Positions 1-9,134 of a stretch of 64,000 nt of DNA are shown here, in pieces (position 1 is the stretch's first letter; each line of letters opens with the position of its first letter). The position numbers and the translations under genes were made by a program. Under the pieces are notes generated by a model, which was given only the letters and a program-made list of their open reading frames with translations, had not been told where the DNA came from and ran no database searches. Source of the stretch: an uncultured Photobacterium sp. (GTDB lineage: Bacteria; Pseudomonadota; Gammaproteobacteria; Enterobacterales; Vibrionaceae); the NCBI RefSeq assembly GCF_947502415.1, contig NZ_CANMZV010000006.1:186001-250000 (forward strand). The letters run 5' to 3'.

Positions 1-976
1 AAATCATCAGGCTCCAAAACGTGGTTCCGACCAGCGAGCGGCCGAGAGCATCACGGTTACGGGCTCCTATCGCCTTACCCACCAATGCTTCCATTGCATA
101 AGCAAAACCATCCATCGCATAGGACACCAGCATCAGAAAGCTCATCAATACCGCATTAGCAGCCACCACATTATCTCCCAAGGTGGCGCCCTGGAATGTC
201 ATAAAGGTAAACGCCAGCTGCAAACAAAGGCTGCGCAGGAAAATATCACGGTTAAGCTTCAGCAACCGGCCCATACCATGGCGGACCGAACTGATCTTCT
301 CCCGCAACCGGGGCAATGCCTGCGACAGCCACACCCGAGAGACAAACCACAATCCCAGCCCCAACCCGCTATAATCTGCCAGCACCGAGGCACCTGCCGC
401 ACCCTGCACTTTCCAGCCAAAACCGAGCACAAACAACATATCCAAGACGATATTCACCACATTCGTGATGATCAGCAGCCACATCGGTAACCTGGCATTC
501 TGAGTTCCCAGCAGCCAGCCCATAATCACCAAGTTTGCCAATGCCGCCGGTGCACCCCAGATCCGGATTGAGAAATACTGTTCGGCATAAGTCTTTACCT
601 CAGCACTTGCACTGCTGAAGTGGAACACTGCATCAGCAACCGGCTGATGGAAGGCAATCAACAACAAGGCCAATAACCCTGCCATGGCAATGCCCTGTAC
701 AAACACCCCGGCCTGAGCCTCCTTATCACTGGCACCATAAGCCTGCGCGCTCAGCCCGGTTGTGGCCATGCGCAAAAAACCCAGCAGCCAGAAGGTTACA
801 TTCATCATGGTGCCGCCAACAGCCACACCACCAAGATACCACGCATGGTCGAGATGCCCGATCACCGCCGCATCGACCAGCCCCAACAAAGGCACCGTAA
901 TATTGGATAACACCATAGGAAGCGCCAGGGCGAAAACCTGGCGATGTAACGAAACATCCCTTAACGCTTTGAGCAC
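1..976 (-). CDS. dinF: DinF-family MATE multidrug/organic cation exporter, C-terminus beyond the window
   Basis: Translating the minus strand from 976 to the window edge gives about 325 residues with no stop. The N-terminal region resembles E. coli DinF closely (SNITVPLLGLVDAAVIGHL, then YLGGVAVGG and LNRDIFLRSLCLQLAF), which places it in the MATE family of Na+ or H+ coupled inner-membrane exporters. There is no ATG near the start; a GTG at 976 has a GAGG Shine-Dalgarno six bases upstream, better placed than a TTG at 988. In E. coli dinF follows lexA directly and is SOS-controlled. Here about 9 kb of oxidase genes lie between them and I see no LexA box in front of dinF, so SOS control is doubtful. 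Confidence 0.88.
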   Translation of the reverse strand, partial: MLKALRDVSLHRQVFALALPMVLSNITVPLLGLVDAAVIGHLDHAWYLGGVAVGGTMMNVTFWLLGFLRMATTGLSAQAYGASDKEAQAGVFVQGIAMAGLLALLLIAFHQPVADAVFHFSSASAEVKTYAEQYFSIRIWGAPAALANLVIMGWLLGTQNARLPMWLLIITNVVNIVLDMLFVLGFGWKVQGAAGASVLADYSGLGLGLWFVSRVWLSQALPRLREKISSVRHGMGRLLKLNRDIFLRSLCLQLAFTFMTFQGATLGDNVVAANAVLMSFLMLVSYAMDGFAYAMEALVGKAIGARNRDALGRSLVGTTFWSLMI

Positions 977-1115
977 AACAGACCTCAACCTCGACCGGTG
1001 CCATGCAATAAGCCGGGACCGATATCGCTATAAAAATACCGGCCCACAGTGTAACGGGTTGCCGACAGTGACAAAAGCCGGCAGGAAAGAGTTAATAAAT
1101 AATTCTGTTAATGCC

Positions 1116-2039
1116 TCACACCAACCATGCAACCAGCCAATGATCGGCCAGCAGCACGACAAACAAGACCAACAGATGCCAAATTGAATACTTGAACGTA
1201 GCCCAGGCATGGCCTGTCTCGTCGGCAAACTTCAATTTAGCCGCATAAGCAATAAAACCGAGATTCAGCGCACTGCTCCCAAACAAATAGAGCTCGCCAC
1301 TCATGCCAGTCAGCCACGGTAAAAAACCGACCAGCGCCAGCATCACGGTATAAAGCAATACCATGGTTTTGGTGAATTCAATCCCATGCGTTACCGGCAG
1401 CATCGGGATCCCGGCTTTGGCATAATCATCCCGGCGATGGATAGCCAGAGCCCAGAAGTGCGGCGGGGTCCAGGTGAATACCAACATCACCAATAACAAA
1501 GCATGGGGTTCGAACTGACCGGTTACTGCCGTCCAGCCCAGCAGTGGTGGCGCCGCCCCTGCCAGACCGCCAATGACAATATTTTGTGGAGTCGCATGCT
1601 TCAGCCACACCGTGTAAACCACGGCATAACCAATCAGGCTGGCAAAGGTCAACCAAGCTGTCAGCGCATTGAGCAACCAAAGCAGGCCGAACCCTGCCAC
1701 CATCAGAGCAGAAGCGAAAATCACCGCCTTGTACGTCTCAATCCGCCCCTTGGCGAGCGGGCGATGATAAGTCCTTGCCATTTTGGCATCGAAACGGCGA
1801 TCCAGCACGTGGTTAAAGGCCGCAGCCGCAGCCGACTGCAAACCAATCCCGGCCAGCCCGAACACCACTGCCTCAACCGGCGGAATACCGGGCACCGCCA
1901 AGCACATACCAACCAATGCAGTCAGCAGCAACATTGCCACCACTTTCGGCTTGGTCATAGTCAGATAGTCCTGCCAGGCTCGCTGACGTCGGGCAGTGGG
2001 TTTTACCCCGGCATTACCGGCAACCTGTAACTTAGCCAT
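1116..2039 (-). CDS. cyoE: Protoheme IX farnesyltransferase (heme O synthase)
   Basis: UbiA-superfamily membrane prenyltransferase of 307 residues that adds farnesyl to protoheme IX to form heme O, the precursor of heme A. The first aspartate-rich signature is [15 protein letters not shown] and the second region is [15 protein letters not shown]; multiple hydrophobic helices follow. I start it at the ATG at 2039, which has GGAGGG about eight bases upstream, rather than at a start 21 bases further out. The start overlaps the end of the heme A synthase gene by eight bases, so the two enzymes of heme A synthesis are translationally linked. It is the last gene of the oxidase locus; ctaB is the equivalent name. 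Confidence 0.95.
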   Translation of the reverse strand: MAKLQVAGNAGVKPTARRQRAWQDYLTMTKPKVVAMLLLTALVGMCLAVPGIPPVEAVVFGLAGIGLQSAAAAAFNHVLDRRFDAKMARTYHRPLAKGRIETYKAVIFASALMVAGFGLLWLLNALTAWLTFASLIGYAVVYTVWLKHATPQNIVIGGLAGAAPPLLGWTAVTGQFEPHALLLVMLVFTWTPPHFWALAIHRRDDYAKAGIPMLPVTHGIEFTKTMVLLYTVMLALVGFLPWLTGMSGELYLFGSSALNLGFIAYAAKLKFADETGHAWATFKYSIWHLLVLFVVLLADHWLVAWLV

Positions 2040-3087
2040 GATTTTTGCCCTCCCGTGCAATATTCCAATAACTGCGGTTCTCTGCCCGGCAGCAATAAAG
2101 GTGATAATTGGTTGCGACCAGAGCCAGCAACAACAAGGCCCCTACCAAGTTATGCCCAACAGCAACCAGCAGTGGCAGGCTGGCAACAATGTTGGTGATC
2201 CCAAGCCCAAGCTGAAGCAGCAAAAGTCCTCCAATTATCACTCCCAAACGACGCAAAGCCACGAACTTCCAAAGGTGCCAGATCAGCATGGCCAGCATCC
2301 CAGTTACCACCAAGGCCCCCAGCCTATGGGTGACATGAATCGACACCCGCTGTGAAAAATTCAGTACCCCGTATTGATAACTGTCATGCTCGGGCTGGAT
2401 CGGACTGAAAGCCGACAAATCAAACTGCTGCTGCCAGTCCACTTCGCAAAATGGAAACTGGGTACAGACAACGGCGGCATAATTAGCCGCAGTCCAGCCA
2501 CCGAGCGCAACCTGCCCGACAGTTATCATCAGCGCCAGCGCCGCCAACCATGCTATTCCGTTATAGTTATGGCCAGTGGACGGAAGATAATATGCGCTGC
2601 CGGAACCGGCTTCCCGGCGACGGATAGTCAAAGCCAGCAACAACAATAAGGCTGCCGTCGTGAAACCACCCAGCAAGTGCCCCATCACCACCACCGGCAT
2701 CAGAGCCAGGGTCACGGTCCACATGCCAAGCACCGCCTGGAAAATCACAGTGCCAAGCAACAGGGCTGGCAACACCCTCGGGGTATCGCGGCGATACCAA
2801 GCGACAATATTTATGATGAGGATCAGCAGGCCCAGCGTACCTGCGAAATAACGGTGAACCATCTCATTCCACGCTTTTTCCACTTCCACCGGATGGCCAG
2901 GGAAGGCCGCTTCAGCCAGCAGTTGCTGCAGCCCGGCTTGCGGCACAGCAGCAAAACCGTAGCAGCCCGGCCAGTCAGGGCAGCCCAGTCCGGCCTCGGT
3001 AAGCCGGGTATACGCCCCAAGAGCAATCACGAAAAGAGAAAACAGAAAGGTCAGATAGACAAGAGATTTGAAGCTAAACAATCGCAT
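2032..3087 (-). CDS. ctaA: Heme A synthase (CtaA/COX15)
   Basis: Membrane protein of 351 residues converting heme O to heme A by oxidising the C8 methyl group. It begins with the family signature region [22 protein letters not shown], carries a conserved-type histidine segment near residue 83 (EMVHRYFAG), a second in [10 protein letters not shown], and late histidines in [10 protein letters not shown] and [10 protein letters not shown] that fit heme ligands of this family. AAGGAG lies five bases before the ATG. It lies nine bases after the Sco-like gene and overlaps cyoE. Its presence implies that the oxidase uses heme A, i.e. is aa3-type rather than bo3. Confidence 0.95.
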   Translation of the reverse strand: MRLFSFKSLVYLTFLFSLFVIALGAYTRLTEAGLGCPDWPGCYGFAAVPQAGLQQLLAEAAFPGHPVEVEKAWNEMVHRYFAGTLGLLILIINIVAWYRRDTPRVLPALLLGTVIFQAVLGMWTVTLALMPVVVMGHLLGGFTTAALLLLLALTIRRREAGSGSAYYLPSTGHNYNGIAWLAALALMITVGQVALGGWTAANYAAVVCTQFPFCEVDWQQQFDLSAFSPIQPEHDSYQYGVLNFSQRVSIHVTHRLGALVVTGMLAMLIWHLWKFVALRRLGVIIGGLLLLQLGLGITNIVASLPLLVAVGHNLVGALLLLALVATNYHLYCCRAENRSYWNIAREGKNHG

Positions 3088-3096
3088 AGGCTCTCC

Positions 3097-3645
3097 TTAG
3101 CCAATTTTCGACACCTTCAGCAACCGCTTGAGATCGCGCAGTACATCCTTGCCAAGGGCAAGCACCGCGGCCTGCCCCTTCACCAAGGGATAAGCCATCA
3201 TGACGTTACCGAGCGGATCGGCAATATAGATAGCCTGAGCGCCGTACTCCAATGTACGGAGCTGGGTAATAACATGATCGGGAACCAGCATCGACTCCAA
3301 GCCCTCGACCTGTTCAGCATAAGACGAAGATAAAGACGCCCACTCAGCTTCTGCCACCAGCAAAACACTGCTGATCCGCTCCTGCCCGGCGCCCACTACC
3401 TGGGGGATCTGGCGCAGGTTAAACAGGGCGCCGACACACCGTTCATCACACTCCGGCGGCATCAGGTAGACCAGCTGCCACTTATCGCTCTGTCCCAGCC
3501 AATCCGATGTCAGAGGGGATGCCAGTAACTCCCCCCGATTGGTCACCCCCCCCTGATACCAGTTCAGATCCAGCACCAGCTTAGCCAACACCACTGGTAG
3601 CATGAACACCCCGAGCAACAGCAATAACGTCCAATGTTTCTTCAT
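3097..3645 (-). CDS. Sco/SenC-like oxidase assembly protein with CxxxC
   Basis: A 182-residue protein with one N-terminal membrane anchor (LLLLLGVFMLPVVLA) and a periplasmic thioredoxin-like domain. PPECDERCVGAL near residue 68 provides the C-x3-C pair that binds copper in Sco proteins, and IYIADPLGNVMMAYP matches the strand ending IYLIDPDG in that family. The His that normally precedes this strand (DHS-type) is replaced here by EYG, so copper binding may be weakened or different. It overlaps the SURF1 gene by four bases and precedes ctaA, so a role in CuA maturation is an inference from domain and context. I cannot rule out a purely redox role. Confidence 0.75.
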   Translation of the reverse strand: MKKHWTLLLLLGVFMLPVVLAKLVLDLNWYQGGVTNRGELLASPLTSDWLGQSDKWQLVYLMPPECDERCVGALFNLRQIPQVVGAGQERISSVLLVAEAEWASLSSSYAEQVEGLESMLVPDHVITQLRTLEYGAQAIYIADPLGNVMMAYPLVKGQAAVLALGKDVLRDLKRLLKVSKIG

Positions 3646-4319
3646 ACCTTACTCCGTCTCAGCCACCAGACCGCCAACCCGATAATCGCTACCGCCATCA
3701 AAAACCACTGCGTGGCATAGGCATAATGCTTTTGCGGCCCCATCACAACCGGCGTCCAGTTCTGCTGAAGAGCAACCGGATGTTCCGGATCAATCTGTAA
3801 AATCCAAGGCATCAGAGGCAGCCCCATTATCTCGCTGAGCTGACTGAGATGCAGGTTCTGCACCCGCAGCGGCCAATCCGGTCCAAGTAGCTCTGACTTC
3901 AGCTCCATCAGGTGTGAAGGGGGCGCGATGATCCCGGCCAGCTTCAGCTCACCATGGTACTCAGGCAACACCGGGATTTGATCCCGATAGGCAGGCGCAG
4001 CTATCCAGCCCAGGTTCACCAGCACCCAGCTTCCATCGGCCAAAAACGGATAAAGAACATGATAGCCAGGGCGACCACGATAGATCTGGTTATCCAGCAA
4101 TACTGTCTTACCGTGATCAAACTCACCATGCAGCGCCAAACTGTACCAACGTGGGTCAACAGGCAAACTGGCAACACTGTAGTACCTCTGCTCGCTGCGA
4201 TACTTAAGGGCTGAGCTCAGGGTTTGCTTTTCCTGTGCCCGTGACATTTGCCATAACCCCAGCTTGACCAATGTCGCCAGTACCACCACAGTAAAAAGTA
4301 TGAAACCGATCCTTCGCAT
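3642..4319 (-). CDS. SURF1-family cytochrome oxidase biogenesis protein
   Basis: 225 residues with the SURF1 plan: an N-terminal membrane helix (ILFTVVVLATLVKLGLWQ), a periplasmic domain, and a C-terminal helix (WFLMAVAIIGLAVWWLRR). Family segments visible are GLWQMSRAQEK, the sequence VLLDNQIYRGRPGYHVLYP, VLVNLGWI and HYAYATQWFLMA. SURF1 proteins assist heme a/a3 insertion into subunit I. The gene overlaps the downstream Sco-like gene by four bases and is separated from ctaE by an oppositely oriented DUF2909 gene, so it may have its own promoter. Confidence 0.93.
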   Translation of the reverse strand: MRRIGFILFTVVVLATLVKLGLWQMSRAQEKQTLSSALKYRSEQRYYSVASLPVDPRWYSLALHGEFDHGKTVLLDNQIYRGRPGYHVLYPFLADGSWVLVNLGWIAAPAYRDQIPVLPEYHGELKLAGIIAPPSHLMELKSELLGPDWPLRVQNLHLSQLSEIMGLPLMPWILQIDPEHPVALQQNWTPVVMGPQKHYAYATQWFLMAVAIIGLAVWWLRRSKV

Positions 4320-4345
4320 ACCACCTGTATTCCATTGGAGTGTCT

Positions 4346-4552
4346 ATGTTGCTAAAAGCGATTCTCATCTGCCTGCTGGTATTTATTATCCTCAACCTTT
4401 TCCGTGCCCTGCCCGCAATGCTTAAAGGCCAAAGCAACCAGCCGATGTCACGTCCCCTCGGACGGCGAGTCATGTTCTCCGTCATCCTGTTTGCCCTGCT
4501 GCTGCTCGCTCTCAGTACCGGCTATATCATTCCAAACCCGCGGCCTTATTAA
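4346..4552 (+). CDS. DUF2909-family twin-transmembrane protein
   Basis: A 68-residue protein with two hydrophobic helices (LLKAILICLLVFIILNLFRAL and VMFSVILFALLLLALSTGYII) joined by a short basic loop (GQSNQPMSRPLGRR). This is the DUF2909 pattern, and such genes are commonly found beside SURF1 in proteobacterial oxidase clusters. The ATG at 4346 is preferred over the GTG at 4340 because GGAG sits five bases upstream. It runs opposite to every other gene in the oxidase locus and diverges from SURF1 with only 26 bases between. A role in oxidase assembly is suggested by neighbourhood only. Confidence 0.8.
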   Translation: MLLKAILICLLVFIILNLFRALPAMLKGQSNQPMSRPLGRRVMFSVILFALLLLALSTGYIIPNPRPY

Positions 4553-4635
4553 GCAATCACATAAAAAGCACCACAGTAAGAACTGTCCGACCCAAAACCA
4601 TCTGATTAAAGATATTCCCCCGGTTATCTCGCATG

Positions 4636-5538
4636 TCAGAGGATATAAACAAAGACAAACAATCCGAGCCAGACCACATCAACGAAGTGCCAGTACCAGG
4701 CTCCGGCCTGGAAGGCAAAATGCTTCTCAGGGGAGAAGTGTCCCCGAAGTACCCGCAACCAGACGATAAATAGAATCAAAGTACCAAGGGTGACGTGCAG
4801 GCCATGAAATCCCGTCAGCATAAAGAAAGTATTGCCATAAATACCGGCGTCCAGAGTCAGCCCCATATCTTGATAAGCATGGACATACTCCACTCCCTGC
4901 AAGTAAACAAACAGGCTACCCAGCAAGACGGTCAGCAGTAAAAACAAGGTCAGACGCGGTCGGTTTCCCTGTTCCAGAGCGGTATGAGCGATATGGACAG
5001 TGACAGATGATGTCAGCAGAATCAGGGTGTTATAAAGCGGCAGTCCCACCGCTCCCATCGCCTGCGTCTCTCCGCCACCCGGCGTCATCACCAGTGGCCA
5101 CTGGGCAACAAACTCCGGCCACAATATGGCATGAGTCATCTCATTGTTACCGGCTCCACCCAGCCAGGGGATCGCAATCATCCGGACATAAAACAAGGCA
5201 CCGAAAAAAGCAGCAAAAAACATCACTTCAGAAAAAATAAACCAGCTCATTCCCTGCTTGAACGACCGATCCATCTGGCTGCTGTAAAGCCCGCCCATAG
5301 ACTCTTGAATAACATCCCGGAACCAACCCACCAACATCAACAACAACAAACCAACACCGGATAACAGGATCCACGGCCCTTGCCCGTTGAATAGCTCCCC
5401 GACAGTCGCCCCTGCCCCGAGGGCAATCAAAAACAAGGCTATGGCGCCAACAATCGGCCAGATACTGGCTTCCGGCACATAGTAACGTTCATATGGCGTG
5501 TTTATGGATTGGTCATGTTCAGTGTATGGATTTGCCAT
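4636..5538 (-). CDS. ctaE: Cytochrome c oxidase subunit III
   Basis: 300-residue integral membrane subunit III of the aa3-type oxidase. Recognisable segments include YYVPEASIWPIVGAIALF near the N-terminus, SEVMFFAAFFGALFYVR in the third helix, and the C-terminal FHGLHVTLGTLILF and WYWHFVDVVWLGLFVFVYIL that close the family. Subunit III stabilises proton uptake into subunit I. GAGG lies seven bases before the ATG; the gene follows ctaG by nine bases, so it is co-transcribed with ctaC-ctaD-ctaG. Confidence 0.96.
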   Translation of the reverse strand: MANPYTEHDQSINTPYERYYVPEASIWPIVGAIALFLIALGAGATVGELFNGQGPWILLSGVGLLLLMLVGWFRDVIQESMGGLYSSQMDRSFKQGMSWFIFSEVMFFAAFFGALFYVRMIAIPWLGGAGNNEMTHAILWPEFVAQWPLVMTPGGGETQAMGAVGLPLYNTLILLTSSVTVHIAHTALEQGNRPRLTLFLLLTVLLGSLFVYLQGVEYVHAYQDMGLTLDAGIYGNTFFMLTGFHGLHVTLGTLILFIVWLRVLRGHFSPEKHFAFQAGAWYWHFVDVVWLGLFVFVYIL

Positions 5539-5547
5539 CTTTCAACC

Positions 5548-6111
5548 TCACTGGGTTTGTGCCGTATCCGTCGGCTGGACGTTAAATAAGGTGTATGCCA
5601 ATGTCAGGGTATGAATTTCATCGGGCAACTCGGGATCGACATAAAAGATCAACGGTAACTGTGCCGACTCCCCAGCCGCCAACGGTTGACGATTGAAGCA
5701 AAAGCATTCGATTTTGTTAAAGTAACGGGCACCAAGCCCCGGTGTCACAGAAGGAACCGCCTGGCCAACCGTCGTCGTCGAAGTCAGATTACGCGCGGCA
5801 TAGTTAACAGTCTTGGTCTCGCCGGGATGTACCACCATTCGCCGGACCTCCGGCTCAAATGTCCACTTCATCCCCGGGCTGATATAAGCCACAAACTCCA
5901 CCGTCACCTGGCGGTTACTATCAATCCGCTGGCTTGCTACGGTCGGCCCCGCCGCCGTCTTACCATTAATCCCGGTAATGTCACAGAAGACGTCATATAG
6001 CGGGACAAGCGCAAAGGCGAAACCGAACATCACCACCGCCATACCAACCAGGGACCACAGCGAACGCTGCTTGCTACGATTTACCTGCGACGATTCCGAT
6101 TGCTTAGCCAT
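5548..6111 (-). CDS. ctaG: Cytochrome c oxidase copper chaperone CtaG/Cox11
   Basis: 187 residues with a single N-terminal helix (LWSLVGMAVVMFGFAFALVPLYDVFC) and a periplasmic immunoglobulin-like domain. The Cox11 copper motif CFCF is present in FNKIECFCFNRQPL, and the end DELPDEIHTLTLAYTLF is typical. Cox11 delivers copper to the CuB site of subunit I. It lies nine bases after ctaD and nine before ctaE. An acid/TQ-rich tail (VQPTDTAQTQ) follows the domain. Confidence 0.95.
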   Translation of the reverse strand: MAKQSESSQVNRSKQRSLWSLVGMAVVMFGFAFALVPLYDVFCDITGINGKTAAGPTVASQRIDSNRQVTVEFVAYISPGMKWTFEPEVRRMVVHPGETKTVNYAARNLTSTTTVGQAVPSVTPGLGARYFNKIECFCFNRQPLAAGESAQLPLIFYVDPELPDEIHTLTLAYTLFNVQPTDTAQTQ

Positions 6112-6120
6112 TACTCCCCC

Positions 6121-7719
6121 CTAATCAACCTTCGGTGGAGTCGAAAACGTATGGTGCGGTGCTGGTGATGCCACCGTCCACTCCAGCCCCTCAGCCCCGT
6201 CCCATGGCTTGGCTGATGCTGGTTCACCACCACGAACACACTTAATCACCACCGCCAGGAAAATCAGCTGAGACAGGCCAAAAAGGAAGCCACCGACACT
6301 GACAACCGCGTTGATGTCGGCAAATTGCAGGGCATAATCCGGGATCCGGCGCGGCATGCCGGCCAGACCAAGAAAGTGCATAGGGAAAAACAGGATGTTG
6401 ACCGAAACCACCGAGCACCAGAAATGCAGCTTCGCCAGCTTTTCATCAAACATATAACCAGTCCATTTCGGCAGCCAATAATAGGCCGCCGCCATGATTG
6501 AGAAAATCGCTCCCGAGACCAGCACATAATGGAAATGGGCCACCACAAAATAGGTGTCGTGGTACTGGAAATCAGCCGGAGTTATGGCCAGCATCAGGCC
6601 GGAAAATCCACCGATGGTAAACAACACTATGAAAGCAATAGCAAACATCATCGGCACTTCAAATGTCAGCGATCCCCGCCACATGGTTGCCACCCAGTTA
6701 AACACCTTCACCCCGGTCGGCACTGAGATCAGCATGGTGCAATACATAAAGAACAGCTCGGCGGCCACCGGCATCCCGGTAGTAAACATATGGTGAGCCC
6801 ATACCAGAAAACTCAGGCCGGCAATTGAGGCCGTTGCATAAACCATAGAGCTGTAACCAAACAGCTTTTTACGGGAAAATGCAGGGACTATCGCCGAAAC
6901 AATACCGAAACTAGGCAAAATCATGATGTAGACTTCAGGGTGGCCAAAGAACCAGAAGATATGCTGGAACATCACCGGATCGCCGCCCCCCGCTGCATCA
7001 AAAAAGCTGGTACCGAAATACTTGTCGGTCAGCACCATGGTCACCGCTCCCGCCAACACAGGCATGACAGCAATCAACAGAAACGCAGTGATCAGCCAGG
7101 TCCAGACAAACAGCGGCATCTTCATATAAGTCATCCCCGGTGCGCGCAGGTTGACGATGGTGACGATGACATTAATTGCCCCCATGATGGAGCTGATCCC
7201 CATGATATGTACGGCAAACACAAACAAACCGGTACTTTCCGGGCTAAACGTTGTCGACAATGGCGCATAGAAAGTCCAGCCAAAGTTCGGACCACCACCT
7301 TCCATAAAGAGCGAGGCCAGCAACAGGGAAAAAGCAAACGGCAGAATCCAGAAACTCCAGTTATTCATCCGCGGCAATGCCATATCCGGTGCACCAATCA
7401 TCATCGGGATCATCCAGTTAGCCAAGCCGGTAAAAGCCGGCATCACGGCACCAAACACCATGATCAGACCATGAACCGTCGTCATCTGGTTAAAAAAGTT
7501 CGGATCCACCAATTGCAGGCCCGGCTGAAACAGCTCGGCCCGGATCACCAGAGCCATGGCACCACCGATCAGAAACATCGCAAAACTGAACATTAAATAC
7601 AGTGAGCCGATATCCTTATGATTAGTCGTAAACAGCCAGCGCTTGAACCCTGTTTGATGGTGCTCGTGCTCGGTCGTGCTTTCCTCGACCTCGGTCTGCT
7701 CACGCAACATGTCCGTCAT
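6121..7719 (-). CDS. ctaD: Cytochrome c oxidase subunit I (aa3-type, heme-copper A family)
   Basis: 532-residue catalytic subunit with twelve predicted helices. FWFFGHPEVYIMILP supplies the CuB histidine, cross-linked tyrosine and the proton-channel glutamate of type A1 oxidases; WAHHMFTTGM gives two more CuB histidines and VAHFHYVLVSG the two heme ligands. TTNHKDIGSLYLMF at the N-terminus is the usual start of the first helix. ATG at 7719 is chosen because its GGAG is nine bases upstream, while the alternative GTG at 7725 is only three from it. It reduces O2 to water and pumps protons across the inner membrane. Confidence 0.97.
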   Translation of the reverse strand: MTDMLREQTEVEESTTEHEHHQTGFKRWLFTTNHKDIGSLYLMFSFAMFLIGGAMALVIRAELFQPGLQLVDPNFFNQMTTVHGLIMVFGAVMPAFTGLANWMIPMMIGAPDMALPRMNNWSFWILPFAFSLLLASLFMEGGGPNFGWTFYAPLSTTFSPESTGLFVFAVHIMGISSIMGAINVIVTIVNLRAPGMTYMKMPLFVWTWLITAFLLIAVMPVLAGAVTMVLTDKYFGTSFFDAAGGGDPVMFQHIFWFFGHPEVYIMILPSFGIVSAIVPAFSRKKLFGYSSMVYATASIAGLSFLVWAHHMFTTGMPVAAELFFMYCTMLISVPTGVKVFNWVATMWRGSLTFEVPMMFAIAFIVLFTIGGFSGLMLAITPADFQYHDTYFVVAHFHYVLVSGAIFSIMAAAYYWLPKWTGYMFDEKLAKLHFWCSVVSVNILFFPMHFLGLAGMPRRIPDYALQFADINAVVSVGGFLFGLSQLIFLAVVIKCVRGGEPASAKPWDGAEGLEWTVASPAPHHTFSTPPKVD

Positions 7720-7733
7720 CGTCACTCTCTCCC

Positions 7734-8882
7734 TTATAACTCTTGACCATCAAGGACAGCCTGTACCTCGGCAGCCTGCACGGTATCACCCGTATTATTG
7801 CCCCAGGCATTGCGCTCATAGGTAATCACCGCCGCCAGCTCTTTCAGGCTAAGTTGCGGCCCGAATGCTTGCATTGCAGTCCCGCTCCGACCATGAACAA
7901 CTATGCTGATATGCTCAAGCTTCTTGGCCGGATCGATAGAGACCCCCTCCCCGGCCAAAGCCGGAAATGCACCGGGCAACCCCGCACCGTTAAGCTGATG
8001 ACACATCGCACAGCGGGTGCCATAAACCTGCTCACCAAGAACCATCAGCTCATCCATCGACATCTGCATATCGAGCAGGCGCTGCTCTTCCTCGCGGGCC
8101 TCTTGCTGGGCAATTTTGGTTGCCTTCAACCACTGGTTATATTCGTCCTGCGGCTTGGCAATCACCACTATCGGCATGAAACCATGATCTTTACCGCACA
8201 GCTCAGCACACTGACCACGGTAAATCCCCGGCTTATCGATCCGGGTCCAAGCCTCATTAATAAAGCCAGGATTGGCATCTTTCTTAACGGCAAAATCCGG
8301 TATCCACCAGGAGTGAATGACATCCTGAGAAGTGATCAGAAAACGCACCTTTTGGCCGACCGGTAACACCAACGGACGATCAACTTCCAGCAGGTAGTTA
8401 TCTCGTTTGTCCCGTTTATTCTCAATTTGAGCTGTGGTTGTCGCCAACAGTGAGTAAAACTCAACATCTTCTTCGAAATAACGATAATGCCACTTCCATT
8501 GCGATCCCGTGATCTGAACCGTGATATCAGATTCCGAAGAGTCTTCCATCGCCAGCAGGGTATTTGTGGCAGGAATTGCCATCAGAATAAGAATGACGAA
8601 AGGAATGACCGTCCAGATAATTTCAACCTTGGTGCTTTCATGGAAGGACGCCGCCACTGCCCCCTTCGACTTACGGTGCTGAATAATGGCCCAAAACATC
8701 GCACCAAATACCGCAATACCAATCGCGACACAGATATAGAAAATGGTCATATGAAGATCAAACACACGCTGGCTGACTTCGGTTACCCCTGGGGTCATGT
8801 TAAAGCGCATGGTTTCTGTTTCGGCCGATGCAGGCAGTGTCATCACTGCTGCCAGCAATCCGCATAGCAGTTGACGAATCAT
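7734..8882 (-). CDS. ctaC: Cytochrome c oxidase subunit II with fused cytochrome c domain
   Basis: 382 residues: signal peptide (MIRQLLCGLLAAVMTLPASA), two membrane helices, a cupredoxin domain with the CuA site (His in VIHSWWIPDF, then GQCAELCGKDHGFM), and a C-terminal cytochrome c domain with CAMCH and a likely Met ligand in TAMQAF. The fused cytochrome makes this a caa3-like subunit II. ATG at 8882, after a GGGAGGG stretch, begins the signal peptide; a TTG 42 bases upstream would add an unlikely polar leader. It is the first gene of the oxidase operon. Confidence 0.96.
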   Translation of the reverse strand: MIRQLLCGLLAAVMTLPASAETETMRFNMTPGVTEVSQRVFDLHMTIFYICVAIGIAVFGAMFWAIIQHRKSKGAVAASFHESTKVEIIWTVIPFVILILMAIPATNTLLAMEDSSESDITVQITGSQWKWHYRYFEEDVEFYSLLATTTAQIENKRDKRDNYLLEVDRPLVLPVGQKVRFLITSQDVIHSWWIPDFAVKKDANPGFINEAWTRIDKPGIYRGQCAELCGKDHGFMPIVVIAKPQDEYNQWLKATKIAQQEAREEEQRLLDMQMSMDELMVLGEQVYGTRCAMCHQLNGAGLPGAFPALAGEGVSIDPAKKLEHISIVVHGRSGTAMQAFGPQLSLKELAAVITYERNAWGNNTGDTVQAAEVQAVLDGQEL

Positions 8883-9134
8883 CACCAGGGTCCCTCCCTT
8901 CCTTGTTCCAAAATCACTCGACAACAGGTCAAGTAAGTGGATTTACCCACACAGACTGTGAGCAAATTCATGCAACCGCGATTAACAGTTTATTTACATT
9001 TAACTTAGGACAGGATCGAAAAAATAAGCAATAAATTGGCAGGAAAAAAGTACGCAGCGAATAAGGAGAAATCAGCTACTTTACAATGAGAAGTAGCAAT
9101 GAAAATTAAAAAGCACGCTCTCAGGAAGAAAAAA
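8883..9134. other. Intergenic region upstream of the oxidase operon
   Basis: Holds the promoter region of ctaC. TGTGA at 8957-8961 and TCA at 8968-8970 are spaced like a CRP half-site pair but the second half is imperfect. An inverted repeat (GCTACTT at 9075-9081 and AAGTAGC at 9091-9097) lies about 40 bases past the stop of the methyltransferase gene and could end its transcript, though it lacks a good U tract. Confidence 0.35.

Noticed and set aside
6940..7596. 218-codon plus-strand frame
   Set aside because: Antisense to ctaD, rich in His, Arg and Gln as expected for the complement of a membrane protein gene; no start signal or family.
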